In this document: positions 38,516 to 46,874 of the stretch, in pieces
Numbering within the stretch: the first letter of the stretch is position 1
Layout: the number at the start of each line of letters is the position of its first letter
NCBI GenBank assembly: GCA_947475225.1
Contig: CANJMQ010000002.1
Span: 33,684 to 97,683 of the forward strand
Length of the DNA: 64,000 nucleotides
Direction: 5' to 3'
Source of the DNA: Bradyrhizobiaceae bacterium
Lineage (GTDB): Bacteria; Pseudomonadota; Alphaproteobacteria; Rhizobiales; Aestuariivirgaceae
Translations under genes and position numbers: made by a program
Notes under the pieces: generated by a model
The model's input: only the letters and a program-made list of their open reading frames with translations
What the model was told of the DNA's origin: nothing
The model's database searches: none

Positions 38516-39354
38516 GCGAGCCGGATCAGCATCGCGCCGATGACGATCAGCACCGCGCCCGCAAGGCGTGGCAGGCTGACGGTTTCCCTCAGCACCTGCA
38601 TCGACAGCAGCATGACGACGAGGATGCTGGTCTCGCGCAGCGCTGCGACACTGGCGATGGGCGCCTTGGTCATTGCCCAGATGGCGATCCAGTAGGCGCC
38701 GACGGAGAGTGTCGCGCCCACCACGCCGGTCTTCCAGTATGGTGCCATCTCGCGCACGATGCCGGGTCCCCGAAGCCCAAGGGCGGTGCTGGCAAGGAAG
38801 ATCGCATCAAAAAGGAATACCATGCCGGCATAGGAGGACGGCTGGCCCGAGGCGCGCCCGCCCAGACCATCGACGATCGTATAGGCCGCGATGAACACTG
38901 ACGTGCCGATGGCGAAAAACAGCGTCAGCCCGTCCAGCCGGACGCCGCGGTGGCCAAGCAGGCTGATCATCCAGATGCCACTCACGAGGATGGCGACACC
39001 AACAGCCCCCATCAGCGTCATGTCCTCATGCATGAAGATCCATGTCACGGCAAGCGTGAGCAGGGGAGCCGCTCCCCGGGCGATGGGGTAGACCTGGCTC
39101 AGATCACCGGTGCGATAGCTCCGCGCCAGGAACAGGTTATAGCCAAGATGAAGCACGCCGGAGGTCAGGGCATAGGGAAGGCTGGCCAGTGCCGGAAGCG
39201 GGAAGACAAGCAGCATGGCGACACCCATGAAGCCCATCAGTGTCTGGATCAGACAAAGTGAAAGGAACCGGTCCAGCTTGAGCTTGACCAGCACGTTCCA
39301 ACCGGCATGCATGACAGCCGCCGCGAGCACGGCGAGGAAAACGGATGATTCCAA
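38512..39354 (-). CDS. EamA/DMT family transporter
   Basis: Ten-helix transporter of 280 residues with two EamA repeats; repeat 1 ends near IFMHEDMTLMGAVG and repeat 2 near LRETVSLPRLAGAVLIVIG, each with the characteristic G/E-rich end. MHAGWNVLVK at residue 15 is typical of the subgroup. The substrate is unknown. It converges on mbfA with a 4-base overlap, and the start faces the pilus locus. Confidence 0.84.
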   Translation of the reverse strand: MESSVFLAVLAAAVMHAGWNVLVKLKLDRFLSLCLIQTLMGFMGVAMLLVFPLPALASLPYALTSGVLHLGYNLFLARSYRTGDLSQVYPIARGAAPLLTLAVTWIFMHEDMTLMGAVGVAILVSGIWMISLLGHRGVRLDGLTLFFAIGTSVFIAAYTIVDGLGGRASGQPSSYAGMVFLFDAIFLASTALGLRGPGIVREMAPYWKTGVVGATLSVGAYWIAIWAMTKAPIASVAALRETSILVVMLLSMQVLRETVSLPRLAGAVLIVIGAMLIRLA

Positions 39355-39409
39355 GATGAATGCTCCAGCCTGCCCGCTTAGCGCAGCGCTGTGTGCTTCG
39401 CCAGCGCGC

Positions 39410-40006
39410 TCAGATACAGGATGCCGGGTCGCAGAGGAGGGTCGTGGACTGTCTCGGCCTCAGAGCGATCGTCTTTTGGATCGTCCGGTTCTTGAATATA
39501 TTCTGAATGCCGGGGAAGTTCGCCACGGGCGGCACATAGGGCATGCAGATCACCGCAACCACCACGTCGCTCACCACGGTCGGGTCGTTCAGCAGGCTGC
39601 CGATTGCATCATTGGGATCGGCGAGCCTGGGGGCGGGGACGGTGCAGGCGGTGCCATTGGGAGACGATCTCTTCCAGCGCGTTCCCACAGTGCTGCCGTC
39701 CTTGTAGAAGTTATAGAGGTCAATGTGCACGGTTTTGGCGTCGACGGGACGGATCGCCAGTTCAGCGGCCGTGAAGTAGTCTTTGATGGTCGCGACCTGT
39801 ATCGTCGTGTCACGTCGCGTGACGAGGTCGGCCACCAGTTCCGCTGCTGCGGTAATCCTGCGGCTCATCGCCAGGTCCTGCACAACGTTGATTATGCCGA
39901 ACAGGAGCATCAATAGAATGGGAAACACGATGGCGAATTCGATCGCGGCCACGCCGGAGTTGCCGGGCATCACGGCGCCTCGCTGTGGTGGCTGTCTCCA
40001 CATCAC
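39410..40006 (-). CDS. TadE/TadF-like minor pilin
   Basis: Pseudopilin of the Tad system, 198 residues. After a short basic leader comes GVAAIEFAIVFPILLMLLFG near residue 18, the prepilin-peptidase site and hydrophobic helix of TadE-like proteins (Glu at the fifth position after cleavage). The rest is an extracytoplasmic domain with cysteines that could form disulfides. It overlaps the next TadE-like gene by 4 bases (ATGA) and is the last of the leftward pilus genes. Confidence 0.82.
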   Translation of the reverse strand: MMWRQPPQRGAVMPGNSGVAAIEFAIVFPILLMLLFGIINVVQDLAMSRRITAAAELVADLVTRRDTTIQVATIKDYFTAAELAIRPVDAKTVHIDLYNFYKDGSTVGTRWKRSSPNGTACTVPAPRLADPNDAIGSLLNDPTVVSDVVVAVICMPYVPPVANFPGIQNIFKNRTIQKTIALRPRQSTTLLCDPASCI

Positions 40007-40572
40007 ATCTCGTTCCGGTAGACGGAAACCCCGTACATCCGCCAGATTCCGGGGTAGGTGGGGACGTTGTGGAAGAAACTGCCCACAAACCCGAAGGAAA
40101 AGCGCCAGTCGTAGGTGACGATCAGCGAACCGGCGTCTCCGCGGGTGCCCGGCGAGTAACTCTCGACATAGGCGCCGCTGGGCGTCTGGGCCCCCACATT
40201 TTGCGGTGGGTTCGGCATGATCGCGGACAGCGCGGCGAAGGATGCTTCATGCCGAACATCAACCCTGATCCTCGTTGTGCAATTCGGCAGTGGCAGTTTT
40301 TGGCAAACCAGGTTCTTGAAGTCGTCTATGTTCATCTGGTCGGGCGTCGACGTGCTGGTGAGCGGGCCTACAGTGCCAATGCGGATCTGCCGTGCTGCGA
40401 GGTCCGTTGCATACTGGAGGTTAAACTGGAAAAACAGGAATAGCCCCGTCTCGATTATGACGCCGAGTGTCAGGAATAGCACGGGGCCGACAATGGCAAA
40501 CTCGATGGCGGTCGTGCCGGCCCGGCAGTGCCAGAATCGACTCAATCTGCTTGGCAATCGGGGCGTAGTCAT
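40003..40572 (-). CDS. TadE-like minor pilin
   Basis: Protein of 189 residues with leader MTTPRLPSRLSRFWHCRAG followed by TTAIEFAIVGPVLFLTLGVI, the TadE-type cleavage region and helix. The extracytoplasmic domain includes paired cysteines (VCQKLPLPNC). It and the following gene are the two pseudopilins of this locus; a full TadG with a von Willebrand domain is not seen in the window. Confidence 0.84.
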   Translation of the reverse strand: MTTPRLPSRLSRFWHCRAGTTAIEFAIVGPVLFLTLGVIIETGLFLFFQFNLQYATDLAARQIRIGTVGPLTSTSTPDQMNIDDFKNLVCQKLPLPNCTTRIRVDVRHEASFAALSAIMPNPPQNVGAQTPSGAYVESYSPGTRGDAGSLIVTYDWRFSFGFVGSFFHNVPTYPGIWRMYGVSVYRNEM

Positions 40573-40660
40573 AAGGCTCTCCCGCGCGCCAATAGGCGGC
40601 CTGCTTCTTCTCAGACCAGAATTAGATCATTTTCGAGCAAAATATCAATCAAAGGTTTTC

Positions 40661-41209
40661 TTACTGGGGTGCCGGTGTGGCGCCGCTGGTCGTCGTGAGG
40701 ACGGTGGCTGCACCCGGTACCGACATGTCCTCGCCCATGGCCTGGTTGGCTGCCAGGCTGTTCTTGCCTCCTGCCTGCGCGATGTAGCTGCCGGAATAGT
40801 CCTGGTTGTCGCCGATCCGCAGGGTTGGCTCACAGTCCTTGCGGCAACTCAGCGTTTTACGTCCGTCAGGTGCGTAGATGGAAACGCTGTAGCTGTCTTC
40901 GAAGATGACCCGCACCAGGTAGTCACCCAGTTTTCTGCCATCGCCATCCAGCGCCACGACATTGGTCAGGCCGAAGCCACGCGGATGAAAGAACAGAGAC
41001 CTGCCATCTGTCGTTACATCGGCAACCGACGGATTGCCGATCAAAACGGTTGCCGGTGCCACAGGCAGTTTGATGATCTTGGACTGATCGGAAATCAGCA
41101 CAATCTCCTGTGCTGCCCTGGCCTGACCCGGCGCGAGGCCGGTGATAACCAGAATGATTGCTATGATATGCAGTATTCGTAAGTAATAAGAAGCTGACTG
41201 ACGCAACAT
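40661..41209 (-). CDS. Stand-alone secretin N-domain protein (CpaC N-terminal-like)
   Basis: Exported protein of 182 residues: signal peptide to about ARAAQE, then a single pilus/flagella assembly N-domain (KIIKLPVAPATVLIGNPSVADVTTDGRSLFF, LTNVVALDGDGRKLGDYLVRV). The same domain opens CpaC at 43.6 kb (AVIKLPSIVKDVIVGNPALV). There is no secretin barrel. The C-terminal 60 residues (Cys pair SCRKDCEPT, then Gly/Ala/Thr-rich) are low complexity. It is divergent from the main pilus operon and may act as an adaptor or pilotin-like partner of the secretin ring. Confidence 0.8.
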   Translation of the reverse strand: MLRQSASYYLRILHIIAIILVITGLAPGQARAAQEIVLISDQSKIIKLPVAPATVLIGNPSVADVTTDGRSLFFHPRGFGLTNVVALDGDGRKLGDYLVRVIFEDSYSVSIYAPDGRKTLSCRKDCEPTLRIGDNQDYSGSYIAQAGGKNSLAANQAMGEDMSVPGAATVLTTTSGATPAPQ

Positions 41210-41719
41210 GTCGATGTGATCCTGACCTGATATCGCGAAGATGACGCGGGAGCAGTGAATGTTCCCTTAAGTCGTGGTGCACCGCGCGCCTCCCGTGTCG
41301 GGACCTTGGATGAACCCACTTTATGACTTCAAAAGAAGTGCTTGTGTATTTTCGTGCAGTAGTGGTGTTTGAGCAAGATAAACTTCGCACGTGGAATATA
41401 CTGGATAAAGAGTAATCTTTGATTGTGCTTCGTCTCCTTTGAGTTTTAATTTTTGAAAAACTTAAAATCTAAAATTGAACAAAATCAAGTGTTCAATTTC
41501 ATAAGTATTAAGCGAATTTTTGGATTTTATACTTTTGATATACTTCGTGGCCGGAAATTTTTTTGCCACAATTCATTTCAACCGGAGCGATAAGTCCGCT
41601 TGACTTGGAGATTTACTTTTTCTTAAAAGGATCGGGCAAAAATACCACTTTAGGTTCCTGATTGTGACGTCAACACGGACCTTCGGTCGGATGTTTCAAC
41701 CCTTAGCTGGAGTATTATC
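41210..41719. promoter_or_regulatory. AT-rich divergent control region of the pilus locus
   Basis: About 510 bases without a gene, separating the leftward minor-pilin genes from flp. Bases 41390–41660 are strikingly AT-rich with many A/T runs (for example around 41440–41540), unlike the GC-rich genome. GGAG sits 9 bases before the flp ATG. No consensus promoter can be assigned with confidence. Such AT-rich pilus promoters in alphaproteobacteria are often targets of MucR/Ros-type regulators, which is inference here. Confidence 0.6.
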
Positions 41720-41884
41720 ATGAAAAATCTTGTGCGCTTCCTGCGCGATGACTCGGGTGCAACAGCCATCGAGTATGGCCTGCTGGCAGCGCTGATTGCG
41801 GTTGTCATCATTGGGGCGGTGAGAACCGTTGGCACGTCCCTTAGTAGCGTATTCACAAACGTGAGTACGAATATCAGCCAGTAG
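41720..41884 (+). CDS. flp: Flp family type IVb pilin
   Basis: Major pilin of 54 residues: MKNLVRFLRDDSG leader, then ATAIEYGLLAALIAVVIIGA. The prepilin peptidase should cut between G13 and A14, leaving the invariant Glu at mature position 5 (ATAIE) and Tyr next to it. The mature chain is about 41 residues, ending VSTNISQ. A good ribosome binding site (GGAG) precedes it. It leads the rightward cpa/tad operon. Confidence 0.95.
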   Translation: MKNLVRFLRDDSGATAIEYGLLAALIAVVIIGAVRTVGTSLSSVFTNVSTNISQ

Positions 41885-41963
41885 CACGTTCGCAAGCGTC
41901 GAAACTTAAATCAACACCGGCGGATGCAATCGCAGGTGCTGCAAACTGATAGGGCAGTCACTG

Positions 41964-42485
41964 TTGACAGTAATACAAATTGCTGCAGCCCAGTTCGCCC
42001 TCGTGTTCTTCCCGTTGCTGATGGTTTTTGCGGGAGCAGGGGATGTGATGACTGCGCGCATCCCCAACTATTTTCCGGTCGCCATGTCTGTGGTCTTCTT
42101 TCCCATAGCTCTGGCGACCGGAATGCCTCTTCTGTTTTTTGGTCTCCACATCGCGACGGCCATTGTGCTGCTGCTCGTGGGCTTTGGCTTGTTTTCATTC
42201 GGGTTCATTGGCGGTGGCGATGCCAAACTGATGGCCGCGGCGGGGCTGTGGCTAGGCTTCCCCAGCGCCCTTCCGTTCATGTTGTTTTCCGTCTTGGCCG
42301 GCGGCGTGCTCGCCGCAGCAATCGGCCTGTTATTCATGCTGAATATGGAGGCGGGGATGCGGAGTGTTAGTCTCGACAAGGCCCTTTCGCGATTCAAGCC
42401 CAGTGTTCCCTATGGCTTCGCGCTCTCAGCTGGCGCCATTCTCGCTATCCCCTTCACTTGGTGGATGCGGGTGGGCGCCGGCTAA
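41964..42485 (+). CDS. cpaA: Prepilin peptidase CpaA/TadV
   Basis: Membrane aspartyl protease of 173 residues that cuts the leaders of Flp and the TadE-like proteins. Catalytic aspartates are in FAGAGDVMTARIPNY (near D27) and GFIGGGDAKLMAA, the GxGD motif, near D76. Six hydrophobic segments are visible. The start appears to be TTG at 41964; no ATG lies upstream in frame and later ATGs would remove the first helix. It follows flp by 79 bases. Confidence 0.9.
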   Translation: MTVIQIAAAQFALVFFPLLMVFAGAGDVMTARIPNYFPVAMSVVFFPIALATGMPLLFFGLHIATAIVLLLVGFGLFSFGFIGGGDAKLMAAAGLWLGFPSALPFMLFSVLAGGVLAAAIGLLFMLNMEAGMRSVSLDKALSRFKPSVPYGFALSAGAILAIPFTWWMRVGAG

Positions 42486-42543
42486 ACATAGTTAACGCAA
42501 GTTTGACGAATACATCCCAAGGTAGTTTTATCAACTAGTTTGG

Positions 42544-43407
42544 ATGTCTCGTGGATTTGAATCGATGAACAGGTTGCGGCTTCTTCTCATTGCGGCGGCG
42601 CTCATTGCGGCGCTGCTGGCCGCCATGCTGTCAGCCAGTTTGCTGCGGCGGCCGGATGCACCGCAACCCAGCCAACCAGCCGTCGTCATCCAGAAGAGCG
42701 ATACGGTGGACGTACTGGTGGCAGCCAAGAACCTGGCGCAGGGCGAACTGCTCGGCGATCTTACCGTTGAATGGCGGGCGTGGCCGCGCGACGTCGTGAC
42801 CGACAAGATGATCACCAAGGACTCCATGTCGGACGCCCTGGAGCAAATGAAACCGGCCCGGGCGCGCTTGCCGATTGTGGCGGGCGAACCCGTTGTCGCG
42901 GAAAAGATTGCACGTCCCGGCGACCGTGGTTTCATGAGCGCCATCCTGCCCCAGGGCATGCGGGCGGTCGCCGTGCCGATCTCGGAGGTCACGGCGGTGA
43001 GTGGCTTCATTCTGCCGAATGACCGGGTGGATGTGATCCTCACTCGCCAGATCGTAACCCTTAGCGGTGGCGAAACCAGCTCCAGTGAAACCGTGCTGAC
43101 AAATGTGAGGGTGCTCGCCATCAACCAGTCTTTGCGTCCGGGCGATGACGGTGCAACGGTGCCGGACGGCCGCACCGCGGTGCTTGAGCTTGATCCCTTG
43201 CAGTCCGAGATTCTGACCAAGATCAACGCCTCGGGCACCCTCACCCTCGTGCTACGGTCCCTTGCCGAGGGTGGTGCTGCAGGCCTCGCGGATGACAAGC
43301 CGATGCTGTCGGACGCATATCGGAACCCCCGCAGATCGGCGAGTGGCCCGCTGGTCATTCGCTATGGTCTGGAACGCTCGGTACCGAACCAGCGAGGGAT
43401 CAGATGA
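42544..43407 (+). CDS. cpaB: Pilus assembly protein CpaB/RcpC
   Basis: Periplasmic, membrane-anchored assembly factor of 287 residues. A single N-terminal helix (LLLIAAALIAALLAAML) is followed by an SAF domain (VDVLVAAKNLAQGELLGDL...VAGEPVVAEKIA) and the RcpC region with MRAVAVPISEVTAVSGFILP and NDRVDVILTRQ. ATG at 42544 or 42565 (MNRLRLLL) are both possible starts. The stop overlaps cpaC by 4 bases. Confidence 0.92.
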   Translation: MSRGFESMNRLRLLLIAAALIAALLAAMLSASLLRRPDAPQPSQPAVVIQKSDTVDVLVAAKNLAQGELLGDLTVEWRAWPRDVVTDKMITKDSMSDALEQMKPARARLPIVAGEPVVAEKIARPGDRGFMSAILPQGMRAVAVPISEVTAVSGFILPNDRVDVILTRQIVTLSGGETSSSETVLTNVRVLAINQSLRPGDDGATVPDGRTAVLELDPLQSEILTKINASGTLTLVLRSLAEGGAAGLADDKPMLSDAYRNPRRSASGPLVIRYGLERSVPNQRGIR

Positions 43408-44873
43408 CCAGTGTCGACCATCATCACCAACCCAAGTGCAGGCTTCGCGGGTGCCGGTATTTCCGCGCCGCGACCGCATTGCTTGGCCTGATCCTCGCGG
43501 TGCTGTGTGCAGGCGATCTCTCACTCACCATGGCGCGTGCCTCGGATACCGATGGCACGCTCGACATGAGTCATCCACAGCTGACCCGCTCGCTGCGCCT
43601 CGGCCTGCAAAAGAGTGCCGTGATCAAGCTGCCTTCCATTGTGAAGGACGTGATCGTCGGCAACCCAGCGCTGGTCGATGTCGTATTGAAGAACCGGAGC
43701 ACGGCCTATCTCTTCGCGCGTACGCAGGGTCAGACCAATGTCTTTTTCCTGGATGCATCAGGCCGCCAGATCCTGCAACTTGATCTTGAGGTCACACTCG
43801 ATTCCAAGGCGCTCAAGGCGCTGCTCGACCGCTCGCTGCCGGGCAGTGCCATCACGGTTGACAGCACCGGAACCAACGTCGTGCTCAAGGGCCTTGTGGC
43901 TGATGCCCAGCAGGGCAAGACCGCGCAGGACCTCGCTGAGCGATTTATCAGCACATATGGCGGCGAAAGCAATTCAGTCGTCAACCTTCTCAAGATTGCC
44001 GAGGGCAACCAGGTCATGCTCAAGGTGCGGGTGGTCGAGCTGAAGCGTACAATCCTCAAGCAACTTGGTATCAACTTCGACGGTTCCATCACCGCGGGCA
44101 CCTTCAAGTTCGACTGGTCAAACACCACCTATCCGCAGAGCAGGCAGCGAATCCTCGATGGGATCGTCAAGATCCCCGGTCTCAGTGGTGGCCCTGTCGA
44201 TATTACGGCGACGATCCGCGCGCTCGAATCGAGCGGCCTGGCGACAGTGCTTGCCGAACCAACCTTGACCGCAGTCTCTGGCGCACCGGCACAATTCCAT
44301 GCCGGTGGCCAGTATCCCTATTCGGAGTGTAGTCTGCCGGACCAGACCACGCTCAACTATACCTGCGGCATCCAGTTCCAACCCTATGGCATCACGCTCG
44401 ACTTCACGCCGACAGTGCTCTCGGAGGGGCGTATTGCGCTCAACATCTTCACCGAAGTGAGCGACCTTGCCGACAATCCCTACGGCGAACAGCCGGTCAT
44501 CGACTTGCGCAACGCCCAGACCTCGATCGAGCTTCCGTCCGGCGGCTCGATGATGCTGGCAGGCCTCATCAAGAACGCCTCACTGCAGAAGATCAATAAC
44601 ACGCCCGGTCTCCGCTCCGTCCCGATACTCGGAGCGCTGTTTTCCAGCCAGAGCTTTCAGCGCAACCAGAGCGAACTCGTGGTCATCGTAACGCCATACA
44701 TCGTGGGAGCCACAAACCCTGACCAGCTCGCCACGCCGATCGACCGGCATAACAATGCAACTGACCTGCAGCAGCTGTTCCTCGGTCGGTTGAATAAGAT
44801 CTATGGCCCTCCAGGTGCTGGCGATGAGACGGCGGGCACCTATCACGGCAGTATTGGCCAGATCATCGAATGA
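43404..44873 (+). CDS. cpaC: Type II/Tad secretin CpaC/RcpA
   Basis: Outer-membrane secretin channel of 489 residues. A signal peptide with a long basic start runs to about MARAS; then come the pilus N-domain (residues 60–130, IKLPSIVKDVIVGNPALVDV), a BON-like domain (SKALKALLDRSLPGSAITVD) and the secretin barrel from about 230. The barrel ends with the signature SGGSMMLAGLIKN, TPGLRSVPILGALF and SELVVIVTPYIV. It overlaps cpaB and cpaD by 4 bases each. Confidence 0.94.
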   Translation: MTSVDHHHQPKCRLRGCRYFRAATALLGLILAVLCAGDLSLTMARASDTDGTLDMSHPQLTRSLRLGLQKSAVIKLPSIVKDVIVGNPALVDVVLKNRSTAYLFARTQGQTNVFFLDASGRQILQLDLEVTLDSKALKALLDRSLPGSAITVDSTGTNVVLKGLVADAQQGKTAQDLAERFISTYGGESNSVVNLLKIAEGNQVMLKVRVVELKRTILKQLGINFDGSITAGTFKFDWSNTTYPQSRQRILDGIVKIPGLSGGPVDITATIRALESSGLATVLAEPTLTAVSGAPAQFHAGGQYPYSECSLPDQTTLNYTCGIQFQPYGITLDFTPTVLSEGRIALNIFTEVSDLADNPYGEQPVIDLRNAQTSIELPSGGSMMLAGLIKNASLQKINNTPGLRSVPILGALFSSQSFQRNQSELVVIVTPYIVGATNPDQLATPIDRHNNATDLQQLFLGRLNKIYGPPGAGDETAGTYHGSIGQIIE

Positions 44874-45568
44874 AGGCACGCTTCAGCAAGGACCAGACCA
44901 CAATGAATACCTTCCCGAAACGGCTCGCCACGGTCACCCTGCTCGCCCTGACAGCTGCGCTTTCCTTTGGCTGCTCATCTGACCTCGCCAGCATTGATGA
45001 CACCTACGTACCTGCGAGCGTGGACGAAAATTTTCCGATCAGGGTTGTTGAGAAGCCGGTCAAACTCAAACTCGATGTTGCTGATGGACGATTGTATCCT
45101 GCCGATGTGAGCGAGGTTGCCGCCTTTGGTCGGCAGGCTGCTCTTCGGGCGTCCACGCCCGTGACCGTCGCCTATTCGGCTGGTAGCTCGATGGCGCGCC
45201 AGGGTGCAGGCCATGCGGCTGAGATCCTGGCTCGCCAGGGTCTTGCGCGACAGTTCATCCTCATTACGCCACATGATGGCAAGGAGAGTTCAATTACGCT
45301 CGCTTATGCGACGAAGGCCACTGAGACCAAACCGTGCGGCGACTGGTCTGAAAACATGCGCGCGAACCAGTTCAACGAATCAGGCCCCAACTTCGGCTGT
45401 GCATTCCAGAAAAATGTTGCAGCCATGATCGCCAGTCCGGAGGACCTCCGGACACCGCGATCCATGACGCCTGCCGCCAGCGCTGCCCAGACTTCAGCAC
45501 TGACTGGCTACTATACGGGTCGCTGGACAACCCCCATACAAGATAGCACCCTCCAAACATCCCAATGA
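44870..45568 (+). CDS. cpaD: Pilus assembly lipoprotein CpaD
   Basis: Outer-membrane lipoprotein of 232 residues. The lipobox LSFGCSS follows a signal sequence that begins at either the frame start or MNTFPKRL (44903). The CpaD domain shows VDENFPIRVVEKPVKLKL, PVTVAYSAGSSMARQGAGHA, CGDWSENMRANQFNESGPNFGC cut by two conserved cysteines, and QKNVAAMIASPEDL. It supports secretin assembly. cpaE follows 43 bases later. Confidence 0.9.
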   Translation: MKARFSKDQTTMNTFPKRLATVTLLALTAALSFGCSSDLASIDDTYVPASVDENFPIRVVEKPVKLKLDVADGRLYPADVSEVAAFGRQAALRASTPVTVAYSAGSSMARQGAGHAAEILARQGLARQFILITPHDGKESSITLAYATKATETKPCGDWSENMRANQFNESGPNFGCAFQKNVAAMIASPEDLRTPRSMTPAASAAQTSALTGYYTGRWTTPIQDSTLQTSQ

Positions 45569-45611
45569 GTTACTCCTTGGTGAAATCACAGGTCATGCGG
45601 GGGCAGAATAG

Positions 45612-46874
45612 ATGAGCCCGGAATTTGAATCTCACAAGCCATCCTACGCTCGTGTAGGCTCTGGGCCCGTTGCACTTGTGCCCCGCGTTAATATTCAGGC
45701 ATTTTGCGAGTCTCCGGAAACGGCGGAAAGCATTCAAGTCGCCTTTGCGGACCGCCGCATGGCACGGGCCCATGGGACCGTGGTCACCGGCGGTATTCCG
45801 GCAGCCGTGCGTCTATACCAGACCCAGTCAACGCCCAATCTCCTGCTGGTCGAGTCGGACGCGCCGCGCGATGTCTTGCTTGCCGACCTCGCTTCGCTTG
45901 CTGATGTCTGCCAACCCGATACCAAGGTCGTTGTGATTGGACGCCTGAATGATGTGATCCTCTACCGTGACCTTATCCGTCGGGGTGTGAGTGAATACAT
46001 CGTCGCTCCCGTGACGCCCTTGCATCTGATCGAGATCATCTCGTCGCTTTATCGCAGCGAAAAGGCAGTTCCGATTGGCCGTGTGATCGCCTTCGTCGGC
46101 GCAAAAGGCGGCGTTGGGTCAAGCACGATTGCTCACAACTGCGCCTGGCAAATCGCCCGCAGTGTGGATGTCGAGACCACCATCATCGATCTCGACCTTG
46201 CCTATGGTACCGCAGCGCTCGATTTCAATCTTGATGCCTCGGGCGGCATCATTGAAGCTATCGCTGAGCCGGAGCGCGTAGACGCGCTGCTGCTCGACCG
46301 ACTGCTGGTCAGGCTTGGGGCGAAGTTGAGCCTGCTCGGCGGGTCGGGCGGCGTGGACAAGGACTTCATTATCGAAGCCCATGCCGTTGAGATCATTCTC
46401 ACGGCCCTGCGTGCCACTGTGCCCATCATCGTGGTTGATGTGCCGAATGTCTGGGCGCCATGGGTCAAGTTCACCTTGCTGCACGCCGATCAGGTCGTAC
46501 TGACCGCCGAACCCGAGTTGGCGAGTCTGCGCAACACGCGCGCGCTGGCGGACATGCTCAAGGCAGCACGTCCCAACGACCCACCGCCGACTCTCGTGCT
46601 CAATCAGGTGGGCGTGCCGAAGCGGCCGGAGATTGCAGGAGCCGATTTCCGCAAGGCGGTCGGTGTCGATGTGGCCGCCGTCATTCCCTTCGAACCGCAA
46701 AACTTTGGTGCGGCTCTCAACAATGGAAAGATGTTGCTGGACATGGTGCCACGCAGCAAGGCCGTCGAAGTGTTGCGACGGCTGGCTGATGATTTGTCTG
46801 GCGAGAAGCCGGCAAAATCAGCCACGTCTGGTAGCTCACTTATCAAGAAACTCCTCGTATTGGGCAAGAAGTGA
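45612..46874 (+). CDS. cpaE: Pilus assembly ATPase-like protein CpaE/TadZ
   Basis: Polar localisation factor of 420 residues: an N-terminal receiver-like domain without the phosphorylation site (LLVESDAPRDVLLADLASLA) and a MinD/ParA-like domain from about residue 155. The deviant Walker A is FVGAKGGVGSSTIAHN, where the usual P-loop lysine (GKT) is replaced by Ser-Ser, while the upstream signature lysine remains. This loss is common in TadZ proteins. The stop overlaps the cpaF ATG. Confidence 0.92.
   Translation: MSPEFESHKPSYARVGSGPVALVPRVNIQAFCESPETAESIQVAFADRRMARAHGTVVTGGIPAAVRLYQTQSTPNLLLVESDAPRDVLLADLASLADVCQPDTKVVVIGRLNDVILYRDLIRRGVSEYIVAPVTPLHLIEIISSLYRSEKAVPIGRVIAFVGAKGGVGSSTIAHNCAWQIARSVDVETTIIDLDLAYGTAALDFNLDASGGIIEAIAEPERVDALLLDRLLVRLGAKLSLLGGSGGVDKDFIIEAHAVEIILTALRATVPIIVVDVPNVWAPWVKFTLLHADQVVLTAEPELASLRNTRALADMLKAARPNDPPPTLVLNQVGVPKRPEIAGADFRKAVGVDVAAVIPFEPQNFGAALNNGKMLLDMVPRSKAVEVLRRLADDLSGEKPAKSATSGSSLIKKLLVLGKK

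Noticed and set aside
39985..41182. Plus-strand frames opposite the minor pilin and N-domain genes
   Set aside because: The minus-strand frames carry signal peptides and TadE-type cleavage motifs; the plus-strand frames do not resemble anything.
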